From NCBI GenBank assembly GCA_026874595.1, contig CM049306.1:54218019-54282018 (forward strand): a DNA stretch of 64,000 bases, given 5' to 3'. Below, in pieces: positions 36,361 to 50,216 of the stretch. The first letter of the stretch is position 1. Each line of letters begins with the position of its first letter. Below the pieces are notes generated by a model, which was not told where the DNA came from, searched no databases, and worked only from the letters and a program-made list of their open reading frames with translations. Source of the DNA: Sipunculus nudus. Lineage: Eukaryota > Annelida > Sipuncula > Golfingiida > Sipunculidae. A program made the position numbers and the translations under genes.

Positions 36361-39300
36361 TAAATGCGTGTGAAGGGATGGTGGTGTGTGTATGTTGGTC
36401 TGTTTCTAACTAACAACCTAGATTTACTAGCATAAGTACACACAGGGACATATACCAGCATGTTTATGGAAGCATATGTACAAACACGCGTTGTACAAAG
36501 ACTACTATGTAGATAAAAAAAATTCTATGACAGCTGACAAGGATATCACTGAGTCAGTGTTTTTCCAGTGTAAAGCAGCACCAGCTCAGCTCGAGCACGT
36601 CCAGCACTGACAGTAGAGCTGCGTCTGCCCATTTTCTTAATGCCTAAGTGATGCGGCTCAAATGGGCTTCTTTTGTAAAGATGCATCACCATTACTGAGA
36701 ACCAACTAAACCTCTTCGGCCCGGGGCGACACGACATTTTTAGACCGAATCTGTTTAAGAGGGCAACCCTTGGGACGTGCAAGTCTTGCGTATAATGAGT
36801 TTCCTCCTGGCTGTCTAATCACTAGAGGCCTCTGGGTTTTCTGAACGCCCCGAGTCATGCAGGTGACGGTCTCTCTGCAAATAGAACTTTCGCTTGGCTA
36901 ATATTGCTGTATACACTGTGTTGGCAGACTTGTTAGCGTCTTGCTCACCCGTCCATGAGACGAACGTCAGGGATAAGCCGGGGATTCATAACAGTTGTGT
37001 TTGGTAGATTATTTCTGTGATGTGAGGGGACGAAATATAATATAGCGTTTTCAAATTTCTTTAATTTACTTTAAATTAAAGGCTACCAAGCTTAGTTCCA
37101 TGGAGCCCATATACACCTTAAAAACATTTAATGGATGTTATTCTATTACACTGAGAGAGAGAGACAGACACAGACAGACAGAACAGTCAGTATAAGGTAT
37201 CACTGTTGTCAATCGTGCTTTGCCAACGTTTTACAATGCTAAGAGAAGTTCGACAGTTTCGTACCATTTATTCGGACAAGGCCTCGGAACTATTAATTGC
37301 CAAGACATATAGGCTAATAACACACATCGTTAAGGTAAAGAAAGACAAGATAGCATGCTCTCAGTCAAATGTAACCTACACTAAATCACTGACCACACGC
37401 TTAATCCTGCCCTAGTGGTTTTCCGGCCACAAATGATCTCATCAATGGTAGGTTCATTAAAGGTGAGACCACTGAAGCCACAGAGATGAGGTCCGTTCGG
37501 GCAACCCTTGATTAAGGTGGCACAGGATCCCCGACTGTCACTGGCGGCTTCGTGATCTTCAGATGTAATTAGGGTTTACTAGTATTCGGGTCTGATCCAG
37601 GTACACGCAGCCGTTAATATCTGCTCCCTGTCCTTATGCACTCATTGAAGCAGTATGATTATAGTATCAGTTTTTATTCATTTTTTTTCTATTTCTGGAT
37701 GAAATATGTTGGAATTATGTTTTTCTAAATTTATTAACTTTTGATATAATTTTTTCTAAGAAATAAAAAATTGCTTTGTTCGAATAGGAGTTATATTACC
37801 AAAATATCGTTTCTTACTAAATATGTCATGCACTTTCCAAATCAGCGAAATACAGAGTACCAAATTTAGCATTTTGCATTGGAACTTCTGAAGATTAACT
37901 TTACTACCATCATTAGAACCATTGGTACAAGAATGAGAGGATTTCGGAGTAACACAGCGGCAGTTAATATTATAAGCAACACTCAAAACAGATACTTTAC
38001 ATCTCTTTGAATTGATTCTTATTTTAAATAATCTCATCAAATTCTGTTCTTGTCATTAGGTAGCTTTTTTTGACATATGGGACATGTAACCGGAAGTTTG
38101 CAGCATGCCTTCTAAACTTTGTCCGCACCCCCCCCCCCCCGTTTTCGACCAAAAATCAGGAAAATGAAAAGTAAGCACTTAATATCAAAGGGGCGGATCT
38201 TGATGCTTTCAAAACAAATCCCTCCAGATGCAGTATTATAGGCTAAATTTCCGAAAACAACTTCTACACTGTGGGAGGGGTGCTCTTTTCTAAAATTCTA
38301 TTTCCGCCATTGAAGATTGGACACAATGTTATTCCGTGACTGTTCCCACCGTAAGGAACTCTTGATTTTGTTTGAGCTTCAACTTGTTAAACACAATCAC
38401 TTCCAAGCCCATGTTCACCCCCTAGTGCCAGGGCCATGCACAGGGACCCCAGCGTCCCCAAAAGCTGCAGTGGTACCAAGACTAGGTGCTAATTACCAGA
38501 TAAGAAGGTGTGACTTCGGATAACACAGGGGCAATAAAACTCGGGGAAGGTATTAAGTTGGACACTGAGCCAAATAGTAGTCACAGCTTGGCTCCGGTGG
38601 GAGGTATATGTCCGGTGGACAGGTCTCATAGCGTCTACGTTGACACCAGCATAAAGCTAACAACTGATTCAAATGAAGATCTATATTTATTGTAAAAGAT
38701 GAACTAAATGAAAATGTATTTGTTGTCGCGAATGTTGAATTGGGAAGAGTCAAATGACTGAGAAGCACTGACATATATAAGCCTAAGTCTAACCAAAATA
38801 AATTTCATACCGGTCCTCTATGATTATGTATATTATGTTTAAAGATACAAAACACAGTTTAATAATTCAATGTCTCAATATCAGATGTCACCAAAATAGA
38901 TAAAACTTATCAGTAAAGTACAATGAGTTGAAATAAAATTATTTGGAAGAATAGCTAATTGATTTTATCGTAATGTATCATTTTTCTGTTATTGACTCTA
39001 AGCAGCTAAAGTCAGCTATTACTAAAATAAATATGTACCTCCCTTTGAAATATGATTATGAGGAAAAATACCTTTTACATGATGTTTGAATAAGTCAAAT
39101 TTTATTTTTATGTATTATATTTCTATTATTTATTCTTTTTATATCATAATATCCAGACATTTTTCTTATAAAATCAAAATAAATGAAAGACAGAATAGTA
39201 GGAATTAAATGAGAAACTATTTTTATGTGCTCATTGACCAGACAAACAACAGATTGCAGTCAATATTTTACATGACTCCATGTTTCCATTATCTGAATTG

Positions 39301-39875
39301 TAATGGCAAAAACTGTGTTATCTGGAGTAATCAGGTAGACATTATGTTAAAACCATCACTGCCATGGAACCATTATTATTCCTGTCATTTTTTTAAATTA
39401 TAAATTGACCAATCACCCAGCTTAAACTGAGGTTAATATTTTAGCTAATCAAAATGCTGGTTGAGCATAAGAATAAACCGCTGAATGATAAACCTATAAC
39501 AAACAAATCACAAGGCTAAAAAGGTCCAAAAAGTGGATGAAACCAAGAGTGTCTTCTAATAAGTTTGCATAAATAAAAGATTCATTATTTTATATGATTT
39601 TCTAGCTATTATTGCTTTGATAACACATACTATTTTATTACAAACCAGCTTAATGTACGCCAGGAAAGAAACATGAAATTTTTTTGTTGCATGCTTATTC
39701 ACCAGGTAACCAGATATAGCTGAATTTTATATGGCACCATGTTTTCATTCTCTCTAATTGTTTGAAGGATCTGTGACTTTTGGAGTCATTTGCCTGGAAA
39801 TGTTGGTAAAAATGTGTTGCAATGGGAGTCAATATTAATTCCGATTAATATTTGACTTAAAATGTCATATATCCG
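36361..39875. other. Unique stretch, no supported gene
   Basis: Moderately GC-rich unique patches lie at 36560-36980 and 37400-37650. A GAGA/GACAGA microsatellite is at 37153-37182 and a poly-C tract at 38129-38140. The 78-codon minus ORF at 36546-36782 and the short overlapping ORFs at 38317-38774 have no domains. Confidence 0.4.
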
Positions 39876-40345
39876 ATGCAGGCAGTAAACGGCTAATTAA
39901 GCTAATAAATTGGCTAACGAGTATTGAAAGAGCGTGTTGGCTTATAATCCGTATGATTTAATGCAACACTACTCATATGCTTTATTTTAAAGAAAGACGC
40001 ATCCAAAGCGTTTCAACTGCGATTCATTGATTTAACGTTACGTGGCTGTCTTTTTAATACTGGTATACCTATCACGTCCGGTTGCAATTTACAACTGTTT
40101 CTTTGTTTCAACTGCACGATGCATTTTAACAGAGAGTAAACTACCATTGAGCAAGAAAAGATCTTTATTAATAACCACAGCATGTTCTGAATGCCCAACT
40201 GCAGAGTCAACTGTAAATCGAAAGGATAATAGCTTCAATCATCTTTAAACTGAAACTAGGCTAAAAATAAAAAAATTAAAGTTCGGCGTACCCAGACATA
40301 TAGGCCGGTACCCAGCGCCATTATGACCCGAATAGATTGTCTGAG

Positions 40346-40875
40346 GCCGTTGTGTACGCTCTTTACACAGCGCTTTACTTAAAGGCCTACTACTTATGTC
40401 TCAAGCGCTGTTTGTTGTGGTCTGGTTTTTTAGGTTGCTACACGAGAGGGGAGCACTGTATGTCGGACTAAAAATTATATGAGACCCGGGGCTGGGAATA
40501 ACATCCTCTATGATCTGCTGAAACAAACTGATGCGACAAGGAATCTACATTATTATCTGGACGTATTCATAACTGGTCTAGATAACCTACGATGTTTGCC
40601 AATTAATAATATCCAAGAATGCCACAAACGGTTGCACAGTTTTGAAACATACGATAAAACTTTCATCAAGCGGCGCATGTTGCCTGCCTAGTGTTTGTTA
40701 ACTGGAATGTGATTGGCGGCTGGTCACATCATACGCACGATGTTTTTCAGCAGACACCGACCCGCCACCTGGTGTCTATGTCCACCTTAACCGGTCATTC
40801 AAGGCAGCGGTAAAATCAATAGTTTTCTTTTAAGAGGCGCAAAATTTCCGCTGCCTCGGGAGCGTTGCCGTTGTG
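40346..40875 (+). mobile_element. Non-autonomous DNA element R2, 512 bp, 9-bp TSD
   Basis: The element spans 40355-40866, flanked by GCCGTTGTG at 40346-40354 and 40867-40875. The tips TACGCTCTTTACACAG and CTGCCTCGGGAGCGTT match the element at 7145-7795 in inverted orientation. Copy B of the host unit (about 47650-47700) runs straight through the equivalent site without it, which confirms a mobile insertion after the A/B duplication. Confidence 0.8.
40479..40691 (+). pseudogene. Weak piggyBac-like transposase fragment
   Basis: Inside the R2 element an ORF reads ILYDLLKQTDATRNLHYYLD followed by VFITGLDNLRCL. This resembles the piggyBac DDE segment in which a hydrophobic helix leads to H-x-YFDNFFTS-x-x-LL, with the Asp of YLDVFIT at the catalytic Asp position. 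The usual GTxRxNR motif does not follow. The related element at 7145-7795 does not keep this frame. The resemblance covers only about 35 residues and may be chance. A 9-bp target duplication also does not fit piggyBac (TTAA), so any true fragment would have been captured. Confidence 0.2.
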
Positions 40876-43800
40876 GTGATAGACACCGTCTAGTTGTCCT
40901 ATGCGGAAATGTGTGGCAAATTATGATTTCAATATTTCAAAATGTAAGCCGCTGGCACCAGATGCTTTTTGTTACTGAAAGAGATAATTGCTTAATATGG
41001 ATATATTACCATGAACATTCAAATAATTTTATTAGAATGAAAGCCCAACATTGACGTCGTGACGGTTCTATTTTTGCTTTCTCCAGATGTCATGCAAAAA
41101 AAACGATTTTTCTAAATTCATTGTTGCCAATTCGTATTCAGATAGCTTAATGAATCTAGCTAACAGAAAATGACGACAAAACATTAATAAAAAGGGATTC
41201 TGCTTCATGTTATATAGTATAATGTGAGGGGTTAGGGCATCTAATGTATATGGATTATACATTCAAACCTTATTTGGCATTCCCATAACGCAACACTTCA
41301 ATTAAAGATACAACTAAAGTTAATATGGAGAGTCCTGAATTCCTGAATAGGACTCTGGTAGTGGGTTAGAATTACCTTTACATTCGGGAAACCATTCAGT
41401 GTACTTCTCTTGCAATAAAATACATGTTTAATCTGTGTAGCTTTCAGGATTTCTCAAAATGTCATATTTTTACAATGTCACAAGGATGGGACGTATAAAG
41501 GGACATATTCAGGAGCAACATTATGCCTATTCTTTCACACTATCAGTTCAATTTTGCTTTATACAAAGTTTCCCAGCAAAAAAATTCCGGCACACAGTCT
41601 CAGTACCTCGCATGTATCTGTTTAAAACTTTGTTATGCTTGTGTGTGTTGGTAAACACAACCCACGTGTATCTGTTTACCATAACATGGCTGGCGTAACC
41701 GGGAGGTCGTATTGTGGGTTGCGGCATGCGATGTTTCAGCCAATGGGAAAATGCATTACATTTTTGGGCCAAGTCAGTCAGGACATCTCATGATTTACAC
41801 GTGTTGTGGTCCGGATGATGCGCGCGCTATGTTTATGTTGAAATCTAAGATCGAACCCGGCCCAATGTTATTTACACTCGTTTACAGGAGTAAGTAAATG
41901 GTTTCAGAGCAATATTTTGGCAGGTACAAATTTATTTTAATGGGAAGAAGCTATTTTTCATGTTAATACAACATGCATTATAAGTGATTGGGCCCCTGTA
42001 AATTTACCTTTAGACGGAATTAAGGTTTATAATTATTAACTCCAATAACAGCATCAGTATGTTACAGGTCATAATTTATTCGGAAAATACGTCGCAATGT
42101 CTTAAGATACGGTAATGTTCCGATTATACCTCAACTCATTAGCGCAGTTTCCTCAAGCAGATAATAAAATACGCTAATTATTTCTCAGCAAGAGACATGA
42201 ACACTTACATGAAGAAAAGCTAATCCATCATAAACATGCGCATTAATATATTCCGACTACCATGCTATTTTAACAAAAAAAAAAGAGAAATATTCAAGAT
42301 TGTTTTATCTAAGATTGTCAGGTATAATAGCAAATGCTTTAGTCTGCTAGCAAGGACACATGTACCCATAGAGTTTAAGCATTTAAACAAAATATGGCTG
42401 CTGGATTGGTAAGTGTATGTGATTAAGTTGAGGAATCGTTTAAATTAACTGAATCAAAGTCATGCCATAATAGATGATAAAACGTTTAATTTAATTAACG
42501 ATAAATCCATCAGTTTCATCTTTCAAATTTTAATTTTCATCAGTATTTATAACTCCACCATATTCCTAGTTGATCAAGTATACTGCAGGTAATCATGACT
42601 ACGATTTATGACCTGTATGATTACACAAACGGTAAATAAAGCCACAAGGTTGGCTTCAAATGTCAATATATTAAAATCAGGTCTACCAGAAGAATGGTTG
42701 CAATGTAGACACCGGTTCATCAACTTTATGCAGCTCTTTCTTACCGTAACTCCTTACATGGAGCCTGATACGGAAAGAGAAATATGACTTCCAATTTTTC
42801 GGAACAGCAATTTACCTTTCCCCGCTTCATATGAACCCCCCCCCCCCCCCTCCACCACCCCAACACCAGTAAGAATAAACGGAATTCAAATTATGTGGGC
42901 AAGTTCGATTTCAGATTACCCAACAAGAACAGAATAGTTTCTTTATATTTATTTACTTGTAATAAAAGTAATTTCTTTTTTTCATTTTTTTTAAATTACG
43001 TTGAATCTAGGCATATCTTTTGTTTTATGTATAAGGTTTCATTTACCTATAGACGTTGATTCCATTATTATTAACATTTGCGAAATTTCTTTTTTAATTT
43101 CCCTTAAATTGATTCTATTTTTACATCCTATCTATGTATCTGTCACTTATTTCATCAAACATCATAATATGATTTACAAGAAATTGTCACTTAACCAAAC
43201 CTGAGATAGTAGTAACAGTACGCTGTGGCCTTAAATCAGGTGCAGTTTACCCTGGGGTTTATCTGAATTCGATTTTATGGTTTCGGGGATTAAACTGAAA
43301 GAATTGGAGCTAGACGTCGTTTCACCAGGATCTTCCAGAGCAGTTATAAAAGCCAAGCTACTCGTATACATATGGACTAGAAATAATCCAACGCACCATT
43401 CTATCTTAATGTGACTGGCAAAGATCCTGTTTACTGCACGCCTGATTGCATTTAACTTGAAATGCTGAATTGCATGAAGTAGTCTTTGTGTCTTACGCCA
43501 GCTATATTCTGTATATATTTCGGTATCGTGTTATACTGAGCTAATTGGATTTATCAAACACGCAAAAGTGAAATTTATATTTTTCAGTCTGACTGATAAT
43601 GACTGGGTCACTGTAAAAAACATCTTTTTTATTTATTAAGGTAACAGCGCTCCTTTGCTTCTTACTCCTAGCGCCATCTTGTGTTCACAGTGTGAAACAC
43701 ATACGTGACCGTCCAGAAAGACGGTCATCAGAACCTTTGTATATCTTTATCGGACAGACTGGATTTCAATTCCAAAACAGTTGGAAGCATTTACACCATT

Positions 43801-44330
43801 TGATTCAAGATGACATCTGGCACACTGCCTTCCGCATCTTGCGTTTCTTAGAAATACATTCTGTAAAGCAAGCACAACGATACAAGAAACCTATGGACGC
43901 AATGTTCATGTGATCATTTTTATTATTACATCATTTAATCATAACTAAAGTTTATTTGAATTGGATAAATCTGTACACGGCAGAATCTTTGGAAAATGCA
44001 GCCATTAATCTTCTACAATACTCAGCCGTTTGCTTATATGCTTATACGGTAAAACTGTTTTGTTGAGATTGTTCCCGATAGTTCATTAAAAGTCAGACCA
44101 ATATTCTTCCATTATTGTCAGGTCACAGAGACGTGGGCATTTAAAGGTTCTATTGAAATGGAAGATGCGTATGTAAAGCGCGACATAAGAAATATTAAAA
44201 TCCTAAAGAGACATCTGATGATGGTAACAACATCCATAAATACAGATAAGAAAGCATTCTTCCAACCACCATTTGATGAAATAAATAACCAAATCGTAAG
44301 ACAGCGCCAAATCGATGTTTTCTATCTGTC

Positions 44331-44344
44331 GTTGCCTTGGCAAC
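44331..44344. promoter_or_regulatory. Perfect RFX X-box palindrome
   Basis: GTTGCCTTGGCAAC fits the RFX consensus GTNRCC-N(0-3)-RGYAAC on both half-sites. It is retained in tandem copy B at 52268-52281 although the surrounding sequence has diverged. Confidence 0.45.
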
Positions 44345-45140
44345 CATCCAAGGACATTAAACTGCAATATAATATAAAAGAAGTAAACATCAAAGAAAAG
44401 GCAACTAAAGTTTTATACCGGGATAAAAAGCAGAGTCCTCTTTGCAAAGTAATCTCACAATCATCCAATCAATCATTCGACTGCCACTCTGTTTCTTGTG
44501 GAAAGTATTAGTGTCATATGGGTTGCTTGAGCGTGAAAGTACAAACCAACAAAATGAAACAATCAAGCAATACAAAGCATTATCTGCGAGTCTCAGATGT
44601 TATAAAAGTGAAGTCAAGGCTGTTAAACGGCAAAACTGAAAAAGGAATCAATGTCACTGTATCTCCACACGTAAATACTCATAGATAGTTATGTCAATTT
44701 TTCAGAGCAGAATTTCATAGTTAAGTTTTAAAGCTTAAATATATTCTTAAATAATCTTCCTGACAATACAACCCCTCACCGAAATAACATAAAGTATGGC
44801 TCGTAATTGGTAAATATCAAACAGTAATGAGGGTTTTTAGGGGTTGCAGACATTTCTTGCAGCTCCAGCTACAGACAAGGTTAGTGGGGTGATCCTATTC
44901 AAAGGAATGAAGTACTCATCTTGTTTTCTAAATCTGATATATGTGGGTTAACGGAAACTCCTCCGCTGCTTAGAAAATTAAAAGACATCCGTATTGCTCA
45001 CAGTATTTTTAGTTTGTAAACAATACTAACTGATGGGCACCTGGATAGATAGATTTTACTTAAATATCAGAAACTAATTAAGCGCAGCATTCTGGAAACA
45101 ATGCACCATCCATTAAAGATACCCGGTCGATACGTGCAAG

Positions 45141-47265
45141 TTATTAAAAGAGCATAATAACGTTGAGGCTCACTATTCAGTTTAAAACATATTTTCTTGC
45201 TTTTTCTGTTTTGCGGACTCTCGTGTTCTTTATTTTGATATGAGGATCCGTTGTGCTCCAATATTTTCAAATATTTATTAATTACAGACAGTATCGTGGT
45301 CATACAGTACATTCAGATCCATATTTTGTCTACCATATTTTTATCCTGAACGACCTAATTACAGAAACCCTAACTTTTGTTCCTCTATTTGCTCTGAACT
45401 GTCACTGACTTATTGGTTTGCTCTCTTCTGTTCTAGTTGTTGTGACTCCGCAAAGAAGTCGTAATACAAATGATAGAGCAGAAGAAGATGGGCACCCACG
45501 TCTCAGAGAGAGTCACCTGTAACATGAAAACAAAATACTTTCTTTATAATGGTTTGTGATTGTCTGCTGTTTAAAGTACTTCCGTAATGTGAAGGTTCGA
45601 GGCACCACCGGTTTTATCAATAGTTTATGACATATACTGTAAAAGAAGTTTCTGAACATTGACAGGAGTAAGTGCCAGGAAGTTAAAACTGGAACCACGA
45701 GGATGGGGACCCTTTGGGTCGCGTTTCAGAGGAAGGGTATAATGCCGCGTAGTGTGTCCCCAGACCAGTAAGGTAGAAAACTCCCCAGACCCGTAAGTTA
45801 GCGACGTCTTGTGGTCGATATAGGTCAGCAATCGCGAGGTTGAGAGCGGTGTGATGTTGTCGAACAGACCTGTGATGTGATGCTGCCGGGAATTCAATAG
45901 CGTGCAAGTGGAAGGACCAAATTAGTTTGCATTCTGTAAGTAACAGCATCTTACTTACGCTGAAAGCAATACTGGCCCACTGTCATGGCCCGTTTCTGCG
46001 GGCTACTGGTACAAACAGACAGGAAAATTTTAGAAGTATGTATAGAATAAAGAATATACAGAGCAGATTATAGACAGCTTTATAGATAGGTAGATAAGTA
46101 AGATAGATTAGATAGATAGATGTAAGCATGAACAAGGCCGTTAGAACATGGCATCTATTTCGGAGAGATTACGCTACGTCATACTGAGAGGTCAATGACC
46201 CTTACAACTTTATTGAGTCTATAAGGTGAATTACCGTGTATGAAAGAAGCTTTTCCCCAAAATCACTTAGGCATCTAATTACACTAAAATCTTAGGTATG
46301 CAAGCATACTTATACAATATCACAAGGCTTCTTCTTGAGTCTTTGTTGTGTCTACAAAGAAGAGACCCCGACAAAGGACATGAGACCATTAAAGGGGCCC
46401 AATCACCTATCTGACCTATATAAACTAAAGGTAATCCCTTAGAGTTGTTATAACAATAGAACAGAAAACACGAATATCACCGCAAATAGGCTGCTTGTTT
46501 TGTTTATATCAACGTGTTTATAATAAGTGGAGGCCCGCCAAAATAAAACAAATTCAACAAGAGCATCTGGCAGCAATTCAGATAAGCCAGAGCTTTGCAA
46601 ATGGCGTTTTGCAACAACTGTTCCTATCCGTATATATGCAACCTTCCACCTTAGGTTTCATGTTTTTCCCGTTTGTCAACATTGCTGTGTTTACAAACAT
46701 GTTGTTGATAAACAAGTTCAAACTTCCGTCACGAAGGCTTTATAAGAACATTTCAAAACCAAAATTACCCTTAGATCATTGATATAAACACAGAGGAAGC
46801 TTGAAATCACATAAATTCTTTTTCAAAAGGTAGGTGAATGGGCACCTACAACTCTTGCATTCATAACTTTAGTACAAAACAGTCAGGAAATGGTTTTGCC
46901 GCGTCAATTCAACGTATAAAAATAGGCCACATGAGAGGTCACCTGTGCATCTTTAATTCAGAGCACAGGGTGTAGTGACCTACTGCAACGTCCAGAGCTC
47001 TGCCTGGCAACTTCAGTGTGGACATTCCAGTTGAAACAACTATATATAACTTTTATTTAACTTCCTTTTCTCTTTTTTGATAGTAATAAGTAATGTGTTA
47101 GCTTCCATGACATAGAACCATACTATTTTTAAATACAATTTTCATTAATAAAATATTAAACATCATTATATTATTATTAATTATTATTGTATTTTTTATC
47201 AGTGTCAACGGCAATGACATATGGGTAGATCAACCATCTCAGACTGCAATTTGCAAACTGAAGCC
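45141..47265. other. Spacer between units A and B
   Basis: A GC-richer patch at 45670-45930 is open in two minus frames (90 and 88 codons) with no recognised domain. A degenerate GATA microsatellite lies at 46080-46122. An ORF of 95 codons at 46495-46782 has no domain. No RNA gene was found. Confidence 0.4.
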
Positions 47266-48489
47266 TGACTTTTAGGCTTATTAATAAGTTAATGAGTATT
47301 GTGACAAGGCGCTGACTAACAATCCTTGTGATTAAAAAAAAACACTATTCAGAAGCTGCATTTTAATGGAAGACGCATCCCAAACCTGTTAAATACAATT
47401 CCTAGATATAAGGTTACGTGTGTAATTATGCCATACCTTTTTGGAATGGATAAATGTTAATGATGTATGTTTATGTCTTTTGGTTTGAGCATTTTTAGAT
47501 AAATGTAAACATCCGTTAGGCAAGTGCGGTGGACTGATCCTGTGCCATCTATACAATGTAAGAATAATAGCTTCCTTTCATCGCATTCTAAACTTTGGCT
47601 GTAAATAACATAGTAAAGAGGCGGCATGCCCAGACAGATACCGGTGCACAGCGCCGTAGAAGCCCAAAGCAGTTGCATGGTAATAACGAGAATGTTGAGG
47701 TGATAGCCACCGTCTAGTCGCCCTAAGCGGAAATGGGAAGCAAATTGGGGTTTCAAAACTTCAAGTATTATCAATTTATTATTGGAGTATTTATTACAGT
47801 GAGCAGTCTAAAAAGGAAACCTTATCATGGACTTTCAAATAGTCTAATTAGAATTAATCTACGGTTTGACGTCATCACGGTTCTCTCATGGGTTGTTCGT
47901 TATATCCCGCAGGCAAACAAAGAATGGTTTTACTAATTGATGTTTGGTACAGGCACAGTCTGTTGCCAAGTCGTCTTCCCCCTGCTTAACGATATCATCT
48001 TACAGCAAGATGACGAGTTTAGGGAGCCTACTTCTTATTAAGCAGTTTTATTATTATTATCTAATTTAAAGGTATAAAACTGTCTTACGTTACTTAGCCG
48101 ATTCCCGCTGTAAGTCTTAGATATGAAGAGTTCTGAATAGGACTAGTAGTTGAATAGAACTGACTGTATTTACGCGCAACCATTCATTGCACTTCTATTA
48201 CATTAATATATTTCAATCTGGTAACATTTCAGGATTCCTTACAAAGTGATGTTTCAATTCTGAATACTAGGGATGAGGTGTTGAAATTTAGACGTAAAAC
48301 CGAATTCAGCTTTATAAGCGTGTGAGATACAAAATTAACATAGAAACATATATTTTAGCACAAGTAAGCAAAAGGTCTTTTTTTTTTAAAAATACACGGG
48401 GATGTCTCAATATACTGTAATGTCTCGAAAAAAGCACAACCCACTAGGGCATTTTCCTCGAGCAGATTTCTCGTAATGTCTACATGTAA

Positions 48490-48707
48490 CAGGGGCGGAT
48501 CCAGGATACTGGAAGGGGGGGGGGGGTCCCATCCAAAAGGAATCATAAAATTCCTTTAAAAAAATGGTCCAAAGGTCTGGTAAAAGGGGGGTGGGTCAGG
48601 CCGTAGAATTTGGTCTGAAACCGTAGAAAAAGGTTGCGGCGACAGGAAAAGGGTGGGGTGGGGGGGGGGGGGGGGGGGGTTGGTCCGCTCCCCCGGATCC
48701 GCTTTTG
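48490..48707. mobile_element. hAT-like MITE with GGCGGATCC tips
   Basis: The left tip is CAGGGGCGGATCCAGG and the right tip reads CAAAAGCGGATCCGGGGG on the complement. The interior has long G runs and the block GGTCTGGTAAAAGGGG..GTAGAATTTGGTCTGAAACC, which matches the copy at 59775-59966. CA-starting tips fit hAT elements. Flanks share TGTAA but no clean 8-bp duplication is seen. Copy A lacks this insertion at the equivalent site (about 42150). Confidence 0.65.
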
Positions 48708-49524
48708 TGTAATTAATTGATATGCTAATTATTTTTCAGCAAATGGCGTGAATATTTTCATAAAGAAAATCTTATCAGTCATTTGCACATGCGCATTGAT
48801 ATAATCACACTACCATGATATTCAACATAAAGGAAAGCTTCAAGATTGTTTCATCAAAGATTTGAAGGTATAAGACCAAATGCTTTGGTTTACCGACAAG
48901 GACACCTGCACCCATAGAGTTTAAGCATTGAAATAAAAATACGCCGTCTGGCCTGGTAAGAAGGTGATTAAATTTGTGAAACATTTAATTAAACTGAACC
49001 AGAGTCATGTCATAATTCAATGATATAACTTTTAACTGAACTGATTAATAAACTTCAAAATTTTCATTTGTTCATAAATGTGGCCAACTCCACTCCAAAA
49101 CTTTAATGATAAGCTGTATTGTCGGTAACAATGACTATGATTTATGAATTGTAATATGAGACAAACGGTAAAATGTCAAGTTGGCATTAATTTCAAAATA
49201 ATAAGTATCAGGTCTGCCAGATGAATATTAACCATGTAAAAATCCATCCATCCAGTGTGTGCCGCCAATTATTACAGGGCAATATGAAACGGCATACTAT
49301 ATTTTTGCGTATCGTGACTCATGAATGATCAATCAAATACATGTATATACGTTAACACATAGACCAGATGAAGGGTTCACTGTGTATTTACGAACACATA
49401 TGATAGCTAGAAACAGTAAGAAGAAAATTGTTTCTTTCATCTACTATCCATAGCTAGAGATATTTGTCGTTTTATCATTCTTCTTCTATTATTATCTCCA
49501 CCTGTCCATGGCCGTAGATATTTG

Positions 49525-49572
49525 TTTGTCCCGTTCTTCTTCTTCTTCTTCTTATTATTATTATTATTATGC
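49525..49572. repeat. (TTC)n(TTA)n compound microsatellite
   Basis: TTC trinucleotides pass directly into ATT trinucleotides. A weaker TTCTTC/TATTAT tract lies about 60 bases upstream, behind a similar GCTAGAGATATTTGT / GCCGTAGATATTTGT word, so the unit may be duplicated. Confidence 0.85.
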
Positions 49573-50216
49573 CATTTTTGTCCGCTTCCATTGATTCTTA
49601 CCAAAGATGTACCTTACTAATTGCTAATTACTTTGACCCAGTTTAAGTGACCTATTTCTCAAGATCAGAGGGGTAAAAAGCTGCGATGTTCCCAGATTTA
49701 TATGTTGATTTTCTTCTTATTTGTAAGGGGTACAGACAAATGGATAAAAACGTCATTACCAAATCTGGTAACAACATTTCTATAGCAAACTTTGGAATTC
49801 ACTGATGCGGAACCATATGAAATAAATGACTCAGCAGTTTTCAGTTAGCTCACGCTTTCAGGTAGACCATTTAATCTTGAAAATTGAATTCTTTACAAAA
49901 ATGTGTTTTTTACAGTGCAGTATTGCATTGACAAGTTTTATGTCGATATCCTCTATATTTTTAATAATATGCAAATTACGAAAATGTGAAATTTCACCTC
50001 ATCTGCGGAAAATCGAAAAGGGACGAACAGATTTCATTTTTGCTTTAGAAAACTTTAGTATATTAGAGGTAAATAAAAAAATCAGGGGAGTAATCGGGTG
50101 GGGGGAATGGGTAGGGGAGTGGTGGGGCGTAGGTGGAAATCCATGACTGTCCTATGATAGTTACTAGAAATTTAGTTATTTCTTTCTTTTGGCTTATCCA
50201 ATAACGGTGGATCTAT

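Larger units (their letters stand above)
39880..45140 (+). repeat. Tandem unit copy A (of three)
   Basis: Colinear with copy B (47270-52970). Anchors include GAAAGACGCATCC (39993; B 47370), CCCAGACA..CCGGTACCCAGCGCC (40296; B 47630), ACCGTCTAGTTGTCCTA (40885; B 47708), CCTGAATAGGACTNNTAGT (41340; B 48135), ACATGCGCATTAATAT (42234; B 48788), CCCATAGAGTTTAAGCATT (42366; B 48912), GTTGCCTTGGCAAC (44331; B 52268) and GTTTGTAAACAATA (45012; B 52883). It carries an extra mobile element at 40355-40866. No ORF is shared between the copies. Confidence 0.8.

Noticed and set aside
41838-41860. Minus-strand GGGTTCGAT, like a tRNA B box.
   Set aside because: No A box at a suitable distance and no cloverleaf pairing.
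43706-43731. A second hammerhead candidate: the minus strand reads CTGATGA followed by a CCGTC/GACGG stem.
   Set aside because: The bases after the stem are TCACG rather than GAAA, and no stem III or I pairing follows, so the core is incomplete.
44158-44511. 117-codon plus ORF in tandem unit A.
   Set aside because: The equivalent region of unit B (51700-52450) has stops and indels in that frame, and there are no domain motifs.
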